Assembly: GCA_947173955.1 (NCBI GenBank)
Contig: CAMWHE010000005.1
Location: 1 to 64,000 of the forward strand
Origin: an uncultured Bacteroidales bacterium
GTDB lineage: Bacteria; Bacteroidota; Bacteroidia; Bacteroidales; Muribaculaceae
DNA: 64,000 nucleotides
Direction of reading: 5' to 3'
Part shown: piece after piece, positions 9,709 through 21,100 of the stretch
Layout of the letters: the number at the start of each line of letters is the position of its first letter
Numbering within the stretch: the stretch's first letter is position 1
The notes under the pieces: generated by a model
Database searches by the model: none
The model's input: the letters and a program-made list of their open reading frames with translations, nothing else
What the model was told of the DNA's origin: nothing
Made by a program: the position numbers and the translations under genes

Positions 9709-10275
9709 TTAGTGGCTAAGCAGTTTTAAACGCAATTGTTTAAGTTCGTTCTGGATAGAGGCGTCGAGACGTTCATTGTCGATATTGACAATGAATCCGC
9801 CGAGCAGTTCGGGGTCGACACTCTCGGAATACTCAATCGTGGCACCTTGCCGGTGATCGGCGATGAGCTTGCGGAGACGCTCGGAAGCATCAGGCGAAAG
9901 CGGAGCGGCCGAAGTCACTTTGACAGTAGAGATGTTGCAGGCTTTGCGGTAAATTGCAATATAAGCAAGGACAGCATCGCGGAAAAAGGCGATACGCTTG
10001 TTGCGGTCAAGCAAAGTGATAAAGTCATTGAGCATAGAAGCTGCATCAGAAGTGGTGGAATCTGTAGCGCCGAGACCGGCTGCGGTCAGAATCAGCTGCT
10101 TCTTCTGCTCAGTCTTTATAAACGGATTGCACATTGCCTCCTGCAGCGACGGCTGTGAGGCAAAGTTCGCGGCCAGTTTTCCCATCAATTGGTAAAGCTC
10201 CTTGGTACAGTTGCGTTCCAAAGCTACTTTATAGAGGGCTTTAGCATAGCGATATGGTATGAGGCCTTGATTCAT
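9709..10275 (-). CDS. atpH: ATP synthase subunit delta
   Basis: Peripheral-stalk protein (OSCP/delta family) that joins F1 to the b subunits. The protein has 188 residues. The N-terminal helical domain starts IPYRYAKALYKVALE, and the C-terminal motif near residues 165-175 (PELLGGFIVNIDNERLDAS) is diagnostic of the family. It lies between atpF (25 bp) and atpA (3 bp) in the expected order. Confidence 0.95.
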   Translation of the reverse strand: MNQGLIPYRYAKALYKVALERNCTKELYQLMGKLAANFASQPSLQEAMCNPFIKTEQKKQLILTAAGLGATDSTTSDAASMLNDFITLLDRNKRIAFFRDAVLAYIAIYRKACNISTVKVTSAAPLSPDASERLRKLIADHRQGATIEYSESVDPELLGGFIVNIDNERLDASIQNELKQLRLKLLSH

Positions 10276-10300
10276 CTCTGTGAGATTGAGTTTTTAATAG

Positions 10301-10798
10301 TTAGTTTTTAGTTTCGAGTTCATCGAGAAGGGAGTCGACAAGTTTCGCCTGCGCCTGATCGGCGGAAAGCGACTTGCGGGTCACTTTTGAAGCAATGTCA
10401 AGGGCGAACTCGCTGACCTGATCGCGGAATTGCTTTTCAGCTTCCTTACGCTCCTGTGCGATAGCGAGACGCGCACTCTCCATTTCCTTCTGGGCTGCTT
10501 TGCGGGCTTCATCGCGGGCCTGTTCCACAATCTGATCCTTCATGTGGTCGGCTTCGCGAAGGATATCAGCCTGACGATGACGGGCTTCGGCTATGATCTT
10601 GTCTGCGTCGGCACGGGCACTGTCAAGTTGTTCCTTAGCCTGCTGTGCGTACTCTACACCCTTGTCGATGAGATCAGCTCTCTTATCTATCATTGTCATA
10701 ATAGCGGGCCATCCCTTCTTCCACAAGATGAAGAAGAGGATAGCGAAAGCTACGAACATCCAGAAGATAAGGCCGAAGTCGGGGGTGAATAGTTCCAT
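10301..10798 (-). CDS. atpF: ATP synthase Fo subunit b
   Basis: Peripheral-stalk subunit anchored in the membrane. One membrane helix spans about residues 8-26 (LIFWMFVAFAILFFILW). A long charged, heptad-like helix rich in Ala, Glu, Lys and Arg fills the rest of the 165 residues, as expected for the b dimer. Only one b gene is present, so a homodimer is likely. It lies between atpE and atpH with 20-26 bp gaps. Confidence 0.95.
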   Translation of the reverse strand: MELFTPDFGLIFWMFVAFAILFFILWKKGWPAIMTMIDKRADLIDKGVEYAQQAKEQLDSARADADKIIAEARHRQADILREADHMKDQIVEQARDEARKAAQKEMESARLAIAQERKEAEKQFRDQVSEFALDIASKVTRKSLSADQAQAKLVDSLLDELETKN

Positions 10799-10818
10799 CA
10801 GCTATATAGCAGTTGATT

Positions 10819-11064
10819 TTAGAGGAACAGGGCGAGCAGACACACGATGACTGCGAAGAGGGCAACACCTTCGATAAGGGCGGCGATCACAATCATATTT
10901 GAACGGATATCACCGGCTGCTTCAGGCTGACGGGCAATTGCCTCCATAGCTGATGAACCGATTTTACCGATACCGAGACCTGCACCGATAGCTGCGATAC
11001 CTGCACCGAGGCTTGCGCCGAGGGCTACGAGACCTGAGATTGCTAAAGAAATCATTGCTAACAT
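10819..11064 (-). CDS. atpE: ATP synthase Fo subunit c
   Basis: Subunit of the rotating c-ring. The 81 residues form a two-helix hairpin with the polar loop ARQPE (44-48). The ion-carrying carboxylate is Glu65 in AALIEGVALF. The Gln in helix 1 and the Thr/Ser after Glu that mark Na+-binding rings are not seen, so H+ coupling is more likely (inference from known signatures). The glycine-rich first helix (GAGIAAIGAGLGIG) is standard. Confidence 0.96.
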   Translation of the reverse strand: MLAMISLAISGLVALGASLGAGIAAIGAGLGIGKIGSSAMEAIARQPEAAGDIRSNMIVIAALIEGVALFAVIVCLLALFL

Positions 11065-11097
11065 AATAGTTGATTTTAGAGTGTTATTTTTTAGTTA

Positions 11098-12255
11098 TTA
11101 TTTATTTCCGGTGTGAGTTGTAAGGGGAACTGCAGGAACAGTTTTTGCCGCCTCGGCGTGCTTCTGATGTTCGTCATGACCTTTTTCTACAGCAAAAGAT
11201 ATGAATATTGTAGAAAGCATCGTGAAGACATAGGCCTGGATGAAGCTTACAAGCACATCGATCAGCAACATAAATATAGAGAAGATCATTGACACCACTG
11301 TCGCACCCGACATTGCCGCAACACCCATCTTTGCAAAGATGAAGATGATGAGCGTAAGGGAGATGACGATGATGTGGCCGCCCATCATATTGGCGAAGAG
11401 ACGCACGGTAAGGGCAGCCGGCTTAGTCAGCGCACCGAATATCTCGATTACGGGCATAATCGGAATCGGGAACTTGAGCCAGAGTGGGACATCCGGCCAG
11501 AATATCTCCTTCCAGTAGTGCTTGGTGCCGTTGAGATTGGTGACAAAGAAGGTTATCAGCGCAAGCACAAGAGTGACCGCGATATTGCCTGTCAGATTTG
11601 CACCGCCGGGGAACACGACTATCAGACCCATCAGGTTCATGATAAAGATAAACATGAAGACCGTGAGCAGATACGGAGCAAAACGACGGGCATTCTCTTT
11701 AAGGGTTGACTTGACAAGAGAGACGTATATAAATTCATACAGCGCCTCCATCATGCCACGGAATCCGCGGGCAGCCTTATAGCCTTTTTCCTTATACCAT
11801 TTTGCAAGCGGCAACACGCATAGAAGCACCACTATAAGTGTGATAAACAATGCGCAGACATTTTTGGTAATCGAGATGTCAAAGGGACGCTTAAGCGTTC
11901 CGTCGGGAAGGATTTCCACAACCTTACCCTTATCCGAAAGCATAAATTGCGCGCCTTTGTGAGTGTAAACGTGGCCATGTTCAAGCTTAGCGGATGAGAA
12001 CACATGAAGACCGTCACTCGCAAACACTATGACCGGCAGAGGAATGCTCTTATGATGATTGAACGGAACCTCCCACCCGTAGCGGTCGCCGAGGTGCTCA
12101 AAGATAATTTCCTTGGGATTGAAATCGCCTTCGTCATCCGCCTCCTTTGCAGATTCCCCGGTAGCTTCCGACGTCACTACAGCAGCTTCAGCCACCCGCG
12201 CATTGAATGCTATCAAGGCTACAAACAGGGTAAATATGATTGTTATACGTTTCAT
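11098..12255 (-). CDS. atpB: ATP synthase Fo subunit a, with long exported N-terminal region
   Basis: Stator channel subunit of Fo. The essential arginine is in LTVRLFANMMGGH (Arg285). I chose the ATG at 12255, giving 385 residues: it overlaps the atpC stop as TGATG and puts a signal-like sequence (MKRITIIFTLFVALIAFNARVAEA, given here only as residues 1-24 in two parts: MKRITIIFTLFV then ALIAFNARVAEA) right at the N-terminus. An in-frame ATG at 12267 would add four residues. Residues 25 to about 130 form an extra acidic and His-containing domain before the first core helix, much longer than in E. coli (271 residues). Similar extensions are known in Bacteroidetes. The C-terminal tail is His/Lys-rich. 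Confidence 0.95.
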   Translation of the reverse strand: MKRITIIFTLFVALIAFNARVAEAAVVTSEATGESAKEADDEGDFNPKEIIFEHLGDRYGWEVPFNHHKSIPLPVIVFASDGLHVFSSAKLEHGHVYTHKGAQFMLSDKGKVVEILPDGTLKRPFDISITKNVCALFITLIVVLLCVLPLAKWYKEKGYKAARGFRGMMEALYEFIYVSLVKSTLKENARRFAPYLLTVFMFIFIMNLMGLIVVFPGGANLTGNIAVTLVLALITFFVTNLNGTKHYWKEIFWPDVPLWLKFPIPIMPVIEIFGALTKPAALTVRLFANMMGGHIIVISLTLIIFIFAKMGVAAMSGATVVSMIFSIFMLLIDVLVSFIQAYVFTMLSTIFISFAVEKGHDEHQKHAEAAKTVPAVPLTTHTGNK

Positions 12256-12491
12256 CAAGCTACACAAACAGAGATTACGTTATTATCGACACTTACTATT
12301 CCGCCACCGATAGAGGCACTCTTCTGCTGGCCATCGGCATCGGTATAGACAACATCACCCTTAACAAGAGTGGATATTAGCGAAGCGTGATCGCGGAGGA
12401 CGGTAAAACGCCCTTTTTCGCCGGGCAGAGTGACCGACTTGACCTCGCCGCTAAATACTATTGACTGTGCTGATATAATATTAAGTGTCAT
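12255..12491 (-). CDS. atpC: ATP synthase F1 subunit epsilon (short form)
   Basis: Rotor-associated subunit of F1. At 78 residues it covers only the N-terminal beta-sandwich domain (LPGEKGRFTVLRDHASLIS is the conserved region at about 23-41). The C-terminal helical hairpin that inhibits ATP hydrolysis in 130-140-residue homologues is absent. There is no room for it, because the stop codon overlaps the atpB start (TGATG). Short epsilon subunits are known from some Bacteroidetes and Chlorobi. It follows atpD by 12 bp. Confidence 0.93.
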   Translation of the reverse strand: MTLNIISAQSIVFSGEVKSVTLPGEKGRFTVLRDHASLISTLVKGDVVYTDADGQQKSASIGGGIVSVDNNVISVCVA

Positions 12492-12503
12492 CTCTATATC
12501 TGA

Positions 12504-14033
<1,530 letters not shown>

Positions 14034-14039
14034 CTAAAA

Positions 14040-15131
14040 TTAGTGGATATAGAATCCTGTAAGGATGATGACAACCATCAGTGCGAGGTTGAACAGATTG
14101 ATGGGAAGCAGATACTTCCATTCGAGCTTCAGGAGCTGGTCGATACGCAGGCGGGGGAATGTCCACTTGAACCAGATAATGATGAATGAGATCACCACCG
14201 CTTTCCCGATAAACCAGACAACACCGGGGATATAATTCATCACATGATTGAATCCTTCCCAACCGGGGATATGGAAGGGCATCCATCCACCGAAGAAGAG
14301 GAGAGCGGCCACACCGCCCACGATGAAGAGGTTGAGGTACTCGGCCAGATAGAAGAATCCGAAGTGAATACCGGAATACTCGGTGTGATAACCTGCAGTC
14401 AGCTCGCTCTCGGCCTCGGGGAGGTCAAACGGGCCACGGTTTGTCTCAGCCGTACCGGCTATGAGATAGATGACAAATGCGATGAATGCGGGCACATGAC
14501 CGGCGAAAATAAACCAGCAGCGATCCTGTGCAAGCACTATTTCATTAACATTCATCGTGCCGGCGAAAGCTACCATGGTGATCACCGACAATCCGATAGA
14601 GAGCTCATAGCTGATCATCTGCGCACCGGAACGCATAGCGCCTATAAGTGTGAACTTATTGTTGGACGACCATCCGGCGAGAAGGATGCCGAGGACTCCG
14701 ATGGAAGACACTGCTATCAGGAAGAAGATGCCGATGTTGAAGTCGATAATCTGCAGTCCGGGACCCCAGGGCAGAACGGCGAAAGCCATCATTGATGCTA
14801 TTATGACGAGATACGGCGCTAATGCGAAGAGGAAGCGGTCGATATGGTTAAGATGAATAAGCTCCTTGATAAGGATCTTGAACATATCGGCAAAGCTCTG
14901 AAGCAGACCGAACGGACCTACGCGGTTCGGGCCGAGACGGCACTGGAATGCCGCGCAGACCTTACGCTCGAAATAGATGTAGAAAAGCGCCAGAAGGGCA
15001 TAAAGCAGGAGTAGACCTACTCCGACGAGAATGCACTCGATGGTGGTGACGAGCCATGGGGCAAGTCCCCAGCCTAAAAGCAGGTCGTTAAACCAGCAAG
15101 TAATTTTTGAGAAATCGAATGTGGATTCCAT
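14040..15131 (-). CDS. nuoH: NADH-quinone oxidoreductase subunit H
   Basis: Membrane subunit of complex I that forms much of the quinone-binding chamber. It has 363 residues and about eight or nine helices. Conserved loops are [19 protein letters not shown] (about 63-81) and [20 protein letters not shown] (about 232-251), which line the quinone channel. It follows nuoCD by 42 bp. Where nuoI would normally come next, atpD begins 33 bp downstream. Confidence 0.96.
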   Translation of the reverse strand: MESTFDFSKITCWFNDLLLGWGLAPWLVTTIECILVGVGLLLLYALLALFYIYFERKVCAAFQCRLGPNRVGPFGLLQSFADMFKILIKELIHLNHIDRFLFALAPYLVIIASMMAFAVLPWGPGLQIIDFNIGIFFLIAVSSIGVLGILLAGWSSNNKFTLIGAMRSGAQMISYELSIGLSVITMVAFAGTMNVNEIVLAQDRCWFIFAGHVPAFIAFVIYLIAGTAETNRGPFDLPEAESELTAGYHTEYSGIHFGFFYLAEYLNLFIVGGVAALLFFGGWMPFHIPGWEGFNHVMNYIPGVVWFIGKAVVISFIIIWFKWTFPRLRIDQLLKLEWKYLLPINLFNLALMVVIILTGFYIH

Positions 15132-15173
15132 ATTGTGATTTTCTTATCTGATTGGCTAATTATTCCTGAGTTG

Positions 15174-16796
15174 TTAACGGTCCATATCAGGCACGATATA
15201 ATCGAGAGAACCGGCGATCGTGATCAGGTCGGCAATCTTATTGCCGGAGGTGATTTCGTCGACAACAGCCGCAAGATTGAGCGACGGGGTGACGAACTTC
15301 ATGCGCACCGGCTGTGTTCCGCCGTCGCTTTCAATATATACACCGAACACGCCGCGGCAACCTTCGACAAGCTGGAACCAGTGACCCTGCGGGAGTTTAA
15401 GCACCTTAGGCACTTTGGCCAGATAGTCACCCTCGGGGATATTGTCGATGAGCTGCTCGATGATATGTGCGCTCTGCTCCATTTCAAGCAGACGAGCCTT
15501 GAAGCGAGCCATCGAGTCGCCCTCGGTCATGACGATCTCGTCAAACTGAATTTCCGGATAGATGCTGTAGGGATGCGTCTTTCTGACATCGCAAGCCCAT
15601 CCGGAAGCGCGTCCTGAAGGACCGGTCACACTCCAGTCGATTGCCTGCTGACGGGTCATAATACCCATCTTTTCGAGACGACCCTCGGCAATTACATTAC
15701 CTGTGAATATTTTGTTGTATTCCTTGATATTTGCAGGGATTGTGGCGAGAAGAGCCTTGACGTCCTTGACAAAGTCGGGATCAAGGTCGGCCATGACGCC
15801 GCCAATGCAGTCATAATTGAACGTCATACGGGCGCCGCAGGTCTTCTTCATGATATCGAGAATCTGCTCGCGGACACGAAGCGTATAGAACAGCATTGTG
15901 GTCGCACCGAGGTCCATGCAGTAGGTTCCGAAGAAAAGGCAGTGTGAAGCGATACGCGAAAGTTCGTCCATCAGCACACGGATCACCTGTGCACGACGGG
16001 GGACCTCAATACCGGCAGCGCGCTCGATACACATACACAGGCCGTGGTGATAATTATGAGCCGAGAAGTAGTCGAGACGATCCATAAAATGGAGAGTCTG
16101 CATATACTGGAGGTTTTCACAGAGTTTCTCGACACCACGGTGGATATAGCCCATATAGACATCAATCTTCTTGATTGTCTCACCGTCGACGGCCGTACGG
16201 AAGCGGAGCACACCGTGAGTAGCCGGGTGCTGCGGACCGATATTGACTACAAAATCGTTCTTTGCAAAAATCGGTTTCTCGGTACATACGATTTTACCGT
16301 CCTCGCCGCGGGTGTATACGTGGGTATCGTCGCTCTGCGGCTCTGCCTCGAGAGTAACAGGGTTGGAGTCAGGACCATTGTCATAGTCCTTACGGAGAGG
16401 ATAGCCTACCCAGTCAATGCTCAGGAACAAGCGACGCATATCGGGGTTGTTGAGGAATATGATGCCATAGAAGTCATAGACCTCACGCTCGTAGATAGTT
16501 GCGATTGACCATAGGTCAGCGATCGAGGTTATGACAGGATTCTGGCGGTCGGTCGTAGTGACCTGTATGGAAATCTCCTGATTGGTCTTTGTGTTGCTGA
16601 GGAAATATATGGCGCCCAAGCACTCTACGCGGTCGATACCTACGATTGTGATCAGATAGTCGTAGCCATATTCGTCACGGAGAGTTTTGGCCAAGTCATG
16701 AAGCTGAGCATCGGGGATGTTTATCTGCAGCACGTCGGCTTCCTCAAAGGTAGCCTGCGGAAATTTTGCTGCGATGTTTTCCTGGATAGTTGCCAT
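15174..16796 (-). CDS. nuoCD: Fused NADH-quinone oxidoreductase subunit C/D
   Basis: Peripheral-arm subunit near the quinone site. Residues 1 to about 140 are NuoC-like, with IYEREVYDFYGI at 101-112. A linker of about 40 residues follows, then NuoD from about 183, starting with NIGPQHPATHG. Fusion of C and D is known in enterobacteria and Bacteroidetes. The total is 540 residues. NuoD is related to the large subunit of NiFe hydrogenases but lacks its metal cysteines. It follows nuoB by 60 bp. Confidence 0.95.
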   Translation of the reverse strand: MATIQENIAAKFPQATFEEADVLQINIPDAQLHDLAKTLRDEYGYDYLITIVGIDRVECLGAIYFLSNTKTNQEISIQVTTTDRQNPVITSIADLWSIATIYEREVYDFYGIIFLNNPDMRRLFLSIDWVGYPLRKDYDNGPDSNPVTLEAEPQSDDTHVYTRGEDGKIVCTEKPIFAKNDFVVNIGPQHPATHGVLRFRTAVDGETIKKIDVYMGYIHRGVEKLCENLQYMQTLHFMDRLDYFSAHNYHHGLCMCIERAAGIEVPRRAQVIRVLMDELSRIASHCLFFGTYCMDLGATTMLFYTLRVREQILDIMKKTCGARMTFNYDCIGGVMADLDPDFVKDVKALLATIPANIKEYNKIFTGNVIAEGRLEKMGIMTRQQAIDWSVTGPSGRASGWACDVRKTHPYSIYPEIQFDEIVMTEGDSMARFKARLLEMEQSAHIIEQLIDNIPEGDYLAKVPKVLKLPQGHWFQLVEGCRGVFGVYIESDGGTQPVRMKFVTPSLNLAAVVDEITSGNKIADLITIAGSLDYIVPDMDR

Positions 16797-16856
16797 GTCT
16801 ATATTATATAATGTGTAGTGATATTTTCGTTTGATTGGCTCCGGGTCTCAGACTGC

Positions 16857-17489
16857 TTATGCCTGTTCACCATTGATGATTTCTTCAGCCTTCTGCGCCA
16901 CGGGACTGTCGGCAAGGAATTCCTTCTGCTTTTCCTGGCGATTGACTCCGCCGAAGAAACGCTCCACCTTGACCTTGCGTGAAAGCTGCATGATACCGTA
17001 GATCATAGCTTCAGGACAGGGAGGACAACCGGGGACAAATACATCGACCGGGACGATATCCTCAATACCTTTGGCTACATGATAGGATTTGCGGAAAGGT
17101 CCACCGGAAATAGCGCAACCGCCGCAAGCGATTACATACTTGGGCTCTGCAAGCTGATCATAAAGACGACGGAAGACGGGAGCCATACGGTTGACGATTG
17201 TTCCGGCCACCATCATGAAGTCAGCCTGGCGTGGTGACGAACGGGCTACTTCCCATCCGAAACGCGCCATATCAAAGCGAGCTGCTCCGAGCGAAACGAA
17301 TTCGATACCGCAGCAGCTTGTTGCAAATGTCAGAGGCCAAAGCGAATTTGATCGACCCCAGTTGATAAGTTTGTCAAGAGTTCCGACAAGAACATTTGTA
17401 CCGTTGGCACGAAGTTCTTCTACCAGACCTTCGATATATTCATTATCCTTCCATGCCTCATAGGGCATGCTTTTGGTAGTTACTTCCAT
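16857..17489 (-). CDS. nuoB: NADH-quinone oxidoreductase subunit B ([4Fe-4S] N2)
   Basis: Carries cluster N2, the last iron-sulfur centre before quinone. Ligand cysteines are visible as the adjacent pair Cys59-Cys60 (TSCCGIEF), Cys125 (CGGCAISGG) and Cys155 (VPGCPPCPEA). The 210-residue protein has an extra C-terminal tail of about 35 residues rich in Glu and Lys. The start overlaps the nuoA stop by 10 bp, which suggests translational coupling. Confidence 0.96.
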   Translation of the reverse strand: MEVTTKSMPYEAWKDNEYIEGLVEELRANGTNVLVGTLDKLINWGRSNSLWPLTFATSCCGIEFVSLGAARFDMARFGWEVARSSPRQADFMMVAGTIVNRMAPVFRRLYDQLAEPKYVIACGGCAISGGPFRKSYHVAKGIEDIVPVDVFVPGCPPCPEAMIYGIMQLSRKVKVERFFGGVNRQEKQKEFLADSPVAQKAEEIINGEQA

Positions 17490-17860
17490 TCAAGAGCTCC
17501 TTTCCGCCAGGCGTATACGAGGCCTAACACTAAAATTCCGAAAAATACCGCAATGCTTGTGATGCCGGCTGCGCCGAGGGCACGAACCTTGACTGCCCAT
17601 GGGAACAGGAAAACCGTCTCGACGTCAAACATCAAAAACAGGATGGCAAACAGATAATAGCCTACGCTGAAGCGTGTCATCGAGACACCGCGAGTAGGGA
17701 TACCACATTCATAGGCCTCACCCTTTGCCGGGTTAAATGACCGGGGAGAAATCAGACCCGCAATCCACATAGCGAGCGCCACAAGAGCGCCACCGGTCAG
17801 AAGGGCCACAACCGCAAGCAATGCGTTGTTGGAAATTCCGAATATTGCTGATGTTATCAT
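17480..17860 (-). CDS. nuoA: NADH-quinone oxidoreductase subunit A
   Basis: Small membrane subunit of complex I with three helices. The loop between helices 1 and 2 has the conserved YECGIPTRG segment (the Cys is used as a marker of active/deactive state in homologues). FLMFDVETVFLFPWA is the family signature in helix 2. The 126-residue gene is the first of the operon and overlaps nuoB by 10 bp. A good promoter match lies about 110 bp upstream. Confidence 0.96.
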   Translation of the reverse strand: MITSAIFGISNNALLAVVALLTGGALVALAMWIAGLISPRSFNPAKGEAYECGIPTRGVSMTRFSVGYYLFAILFLMFDVETVFLFPWAVKVRALGAAGITSIAVFFGILVLGLVYAWRKGALEWK

Positions 17861-17967
17861 ATAGATAGTAATATATTTTCAGTCCAAATTGCTCTAACAC
17901 ATTTACATCATGCTGTAAGCCATAGGTTTAAGCACAACGAAGCAAATTAGAGCCACTTTTCCGACCA

Positions 17968-17997
17968 CAAAGTTAAGATTTTTTTTCTTTTTACAAG
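17968..17997 (-). promoter_or_regulatory. Promoter of the nuo-atp-nuo operon
   Basis: On the minus strand, CTTG (17997-17994), an 18-nt spacer and TAACTTTG (17975-17968) match the Bacteroidetes promoter pattern. The start point should be near 17960, leaving a leader of about 100 nt before nuoA. The leader and the rest of 17861-18142 show no gene. An imperfect hairpin (18068-18074 with 18089-18095) sits behind the secreted-protein gene. Confidence 0.7.
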
Positions 17998-18142
17998 TCA
18001 TTTTCACTCTATATTTTCCTCTACACCGCCATTTACACCGTAAAACAGCAGGCCTGACAAATAGCGAAGGTGTTCCGAATCACTTCAAAACACCTCCACA
18101 TTATATTATATAAAATTTCTGACAGATATAGTCAGCTCGAAT

Positions 18143-21100
18143 TTATCGTGTTATGACAATCTTCCGGCTCTCCCCTCCCCTACGCTCTATGTACAGGCCC
18201 GGAGTTGACGGACGCTCCGCCAGACGGACTCCGCTGAGAGTATAGTATTCAGCATCACAGGACGAATTATCAGAAATCACGGAATCCACTCCCGACGAAT
18301 TGACTGCGACCGGATCAGACATCGCCACATAGCCATTGGAATAGCGCGTGGCTATTTTGATCAACTTATCAGCATCGATTGTGGCAACAGTAAAGGTATT
18401 TCCTGTTACAGGCTGCTCATTCAGCAGTTCCCACCTGTCATCTTTGCCGAGATATAAGTCATAACCGACAACCTTGACACTAAGGGGCGCGGCCTCAAAG
18501 CTGACATTATCAACAAACAGAATATACTGGTCGTAGCTGACATTCCGAATAGCAAAATAATTTGTACCGGCCGGAAGCTCTGCCTCATATTCAGTCCACT
18601 TGGAAGCCAGCTTCTCAAATGATGCCACTTCCTTGAACGAAGAGGTCTGATTATCAGTAGATGACGCCATGATTTTGATATTTTCAGGAAACACCATTCC
18701 GGAGCTACGGGCAAAGAATTTCACAGTCTGGGCCTTACCGGAGAGTCTCGGTGAAATCAGCCAGTCATCATTACTTCTGTCGGAAGAATTGATGCAGTCG
18801 ACAGAGGCCGAGATCAGGCATTGGCCACCCTCATAGGGATCAAAGGAGGATGTACCGATCTGAGGGAAATAGCCGTCATGGTTGTTGAACACCATAAATG
18901 CCATAGGTTCAAACATACCGGGATATGAGTGGTAGCCGTCACGGATACCAAGCACACTGCATCCGTCGCCATCAATCAGCGTCCATTCGCCGACATTGTC
19001 AGTTATAAATTCGTCATATGACTCAAAGCCCTCGACGATCTGGCGCACCGGCAATGTTGCGGCATCAACTCCATCCCAGGTCATGACATAACCGGCGGAA
19101 GTCTTTTCTGCAGTCAGATTTTCAGCTCCGGGAAGTGTTATTGAAGATACTGCCGATTTGACTTCACATGAATTGTTAGCAACATTTTCATCAGCGTCAT
19201 AGTCCAGACTGACTTCATAAGTCACATTTCCGGATGTTTGGAAATCGGGATTAATCACAAACTCAAATTCGTCCGAATCGCCACGACCCAGATCAGATCC
19301 TTTCCCACTCCATACCGTCTCATCGGCAGAACTTACCGTAACAGTATATGCGCCAGAGGCGTTTACACCAAGATTCGACACGCGGATAGAGCACTTATGG
19401 TCTGTGCCGGGCTTAAACTCATAAGGGATTCGAACACGAGACAGCTCGAGATCCTCGAGATTCAGATCGCCGACCATAAGATTATCCACACCTATATTGA
19501 CATTTGCATCCACACAGTAAGCTGTCAGCGAAATACGGATAACCTTACCCTTATATTTATCCAGCGATATAAGTTCTTCCTGCCATCCGCGGACATTTCC
19601 GCCGACAGTCACCGTCTTGATGGTGTCAGAGTTGATCGCGACTTTGAAATAATCTTTTGCACCGGGTATCGTATAGTAGTGGAAGCTGAAATAGGGATTG
19701 ACTGAGGCCGGATCCACCTCAATCTTACCTGTACGGAATGTGGATATGTCGCCATCCTCATAAGGATAGAATGCCATCATGCCCCCATCGGGTGTGACAG
19801 GCAGAATCTCATCCAGAACGAGCTGCTCAAAATAACCCCATCGGGCCACAGTGTTGCTCTCATCCGGAATTACCTCAGCCACCTGCCCGGATGTCAGAGT
19901 GCCTCCGGGGAATTTCTCGACGTAGGGCATAGTGTATGGTACGCCGACAGCTACGACAGGTGTTGTCGCTACTTTGGCCGACGAACCGGCTGAAGTAAGC
20001 GCTTTAAGAGTAAAATAGGTAATATCCTGAGGAGATCCTGCGACAGGATAGTCTATTTCAGCTTCGTTGCCGGTCAGATCCTGAGCCAAAACACGGCTTG
20101 AACCGCCGATCGTGATGGTGTATTTCACCTGTGAGGACGATATCTTATGTCCATGGACATTTGTCGTCACCGGATCCCATGTAAATTTAAGCTTACCGGA
20201 TTCAAGCTCCTCTACTGCAAGACTCTGAGGAGAAGCCGGAGCTGCCACTCCGACCCAAACAGAGGCCGTCGCATCGATTCCTTTACCATTTGGGGTGACT
20301 ACTGTCGCAGTATATTTATAGCTTCCAGGATTCCCGACAGTATCTTCATAAGATAATTTCTGTCCGGGAACAGCTGAAAGACTCGCGATTACATCAGCTC
20401 CTCGCCGGATCACTATTGAGTCTATCTTCTCAAGAGCATAACCGGCCATCGTTTTATCCGGAGCAGTAAGTGTCAGATTGACCTTAAGCGCACCATCAGG
20501 ATCCGGAATAACCATAAAATCCGTAATTTCTGCAGGAGCATCCGACTGAACACCCCGACTGACCACAAAGTCATCGGCAAAAAGTCTATACATACCGGGT
20601 GCGCTGGATGCGTGAAGCGCCACATAATACTTTCCGTCGGCAGCTACGGTAAATGTGCGGCTGATCTCCTGCGGAGAGGTAAAATCTACGGTGGTCTCCT
20701 CAACAATCACATCCGATAAACCTTCGGCTGATGCCTCCTGACCTATTACAACCGAAATCTTTTCGGGATACGCGCCATTGGCGGCCCATGCCGTAAATGA
20801 GACTCGATATGTATGCCCTGCCTTCAAATCCAGAACCGGAGTGACAAGATAGTCATCCTTGGCAATCTTCGATCCCAGATCATTTTCTATTTCAGCACAG
20901 TTATACGTCTTATTGTATTTCCATGTTTTGGAACCACTTTCGACATTAATGACCGAGAGCATCCCGAAATCATCCGGCGCATCAAGCGAATTGGCATAGA
21001 TATTTTCGTATTCATCGGGATCATCGGGGGTCGGATCGGGATCCTTACCGGGATCAGTTCCGGGATCCTCGCCGGAAGCTGTGCCTCCGGAATAAGTCAC

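Noticed and set aside
18068..18095. Hairpin between the secreted-protein gene and nuoA
   Set aside because: The 7-bp stem has a 14-nt loop and no T run on the minus strand; too weak to call a terminator.
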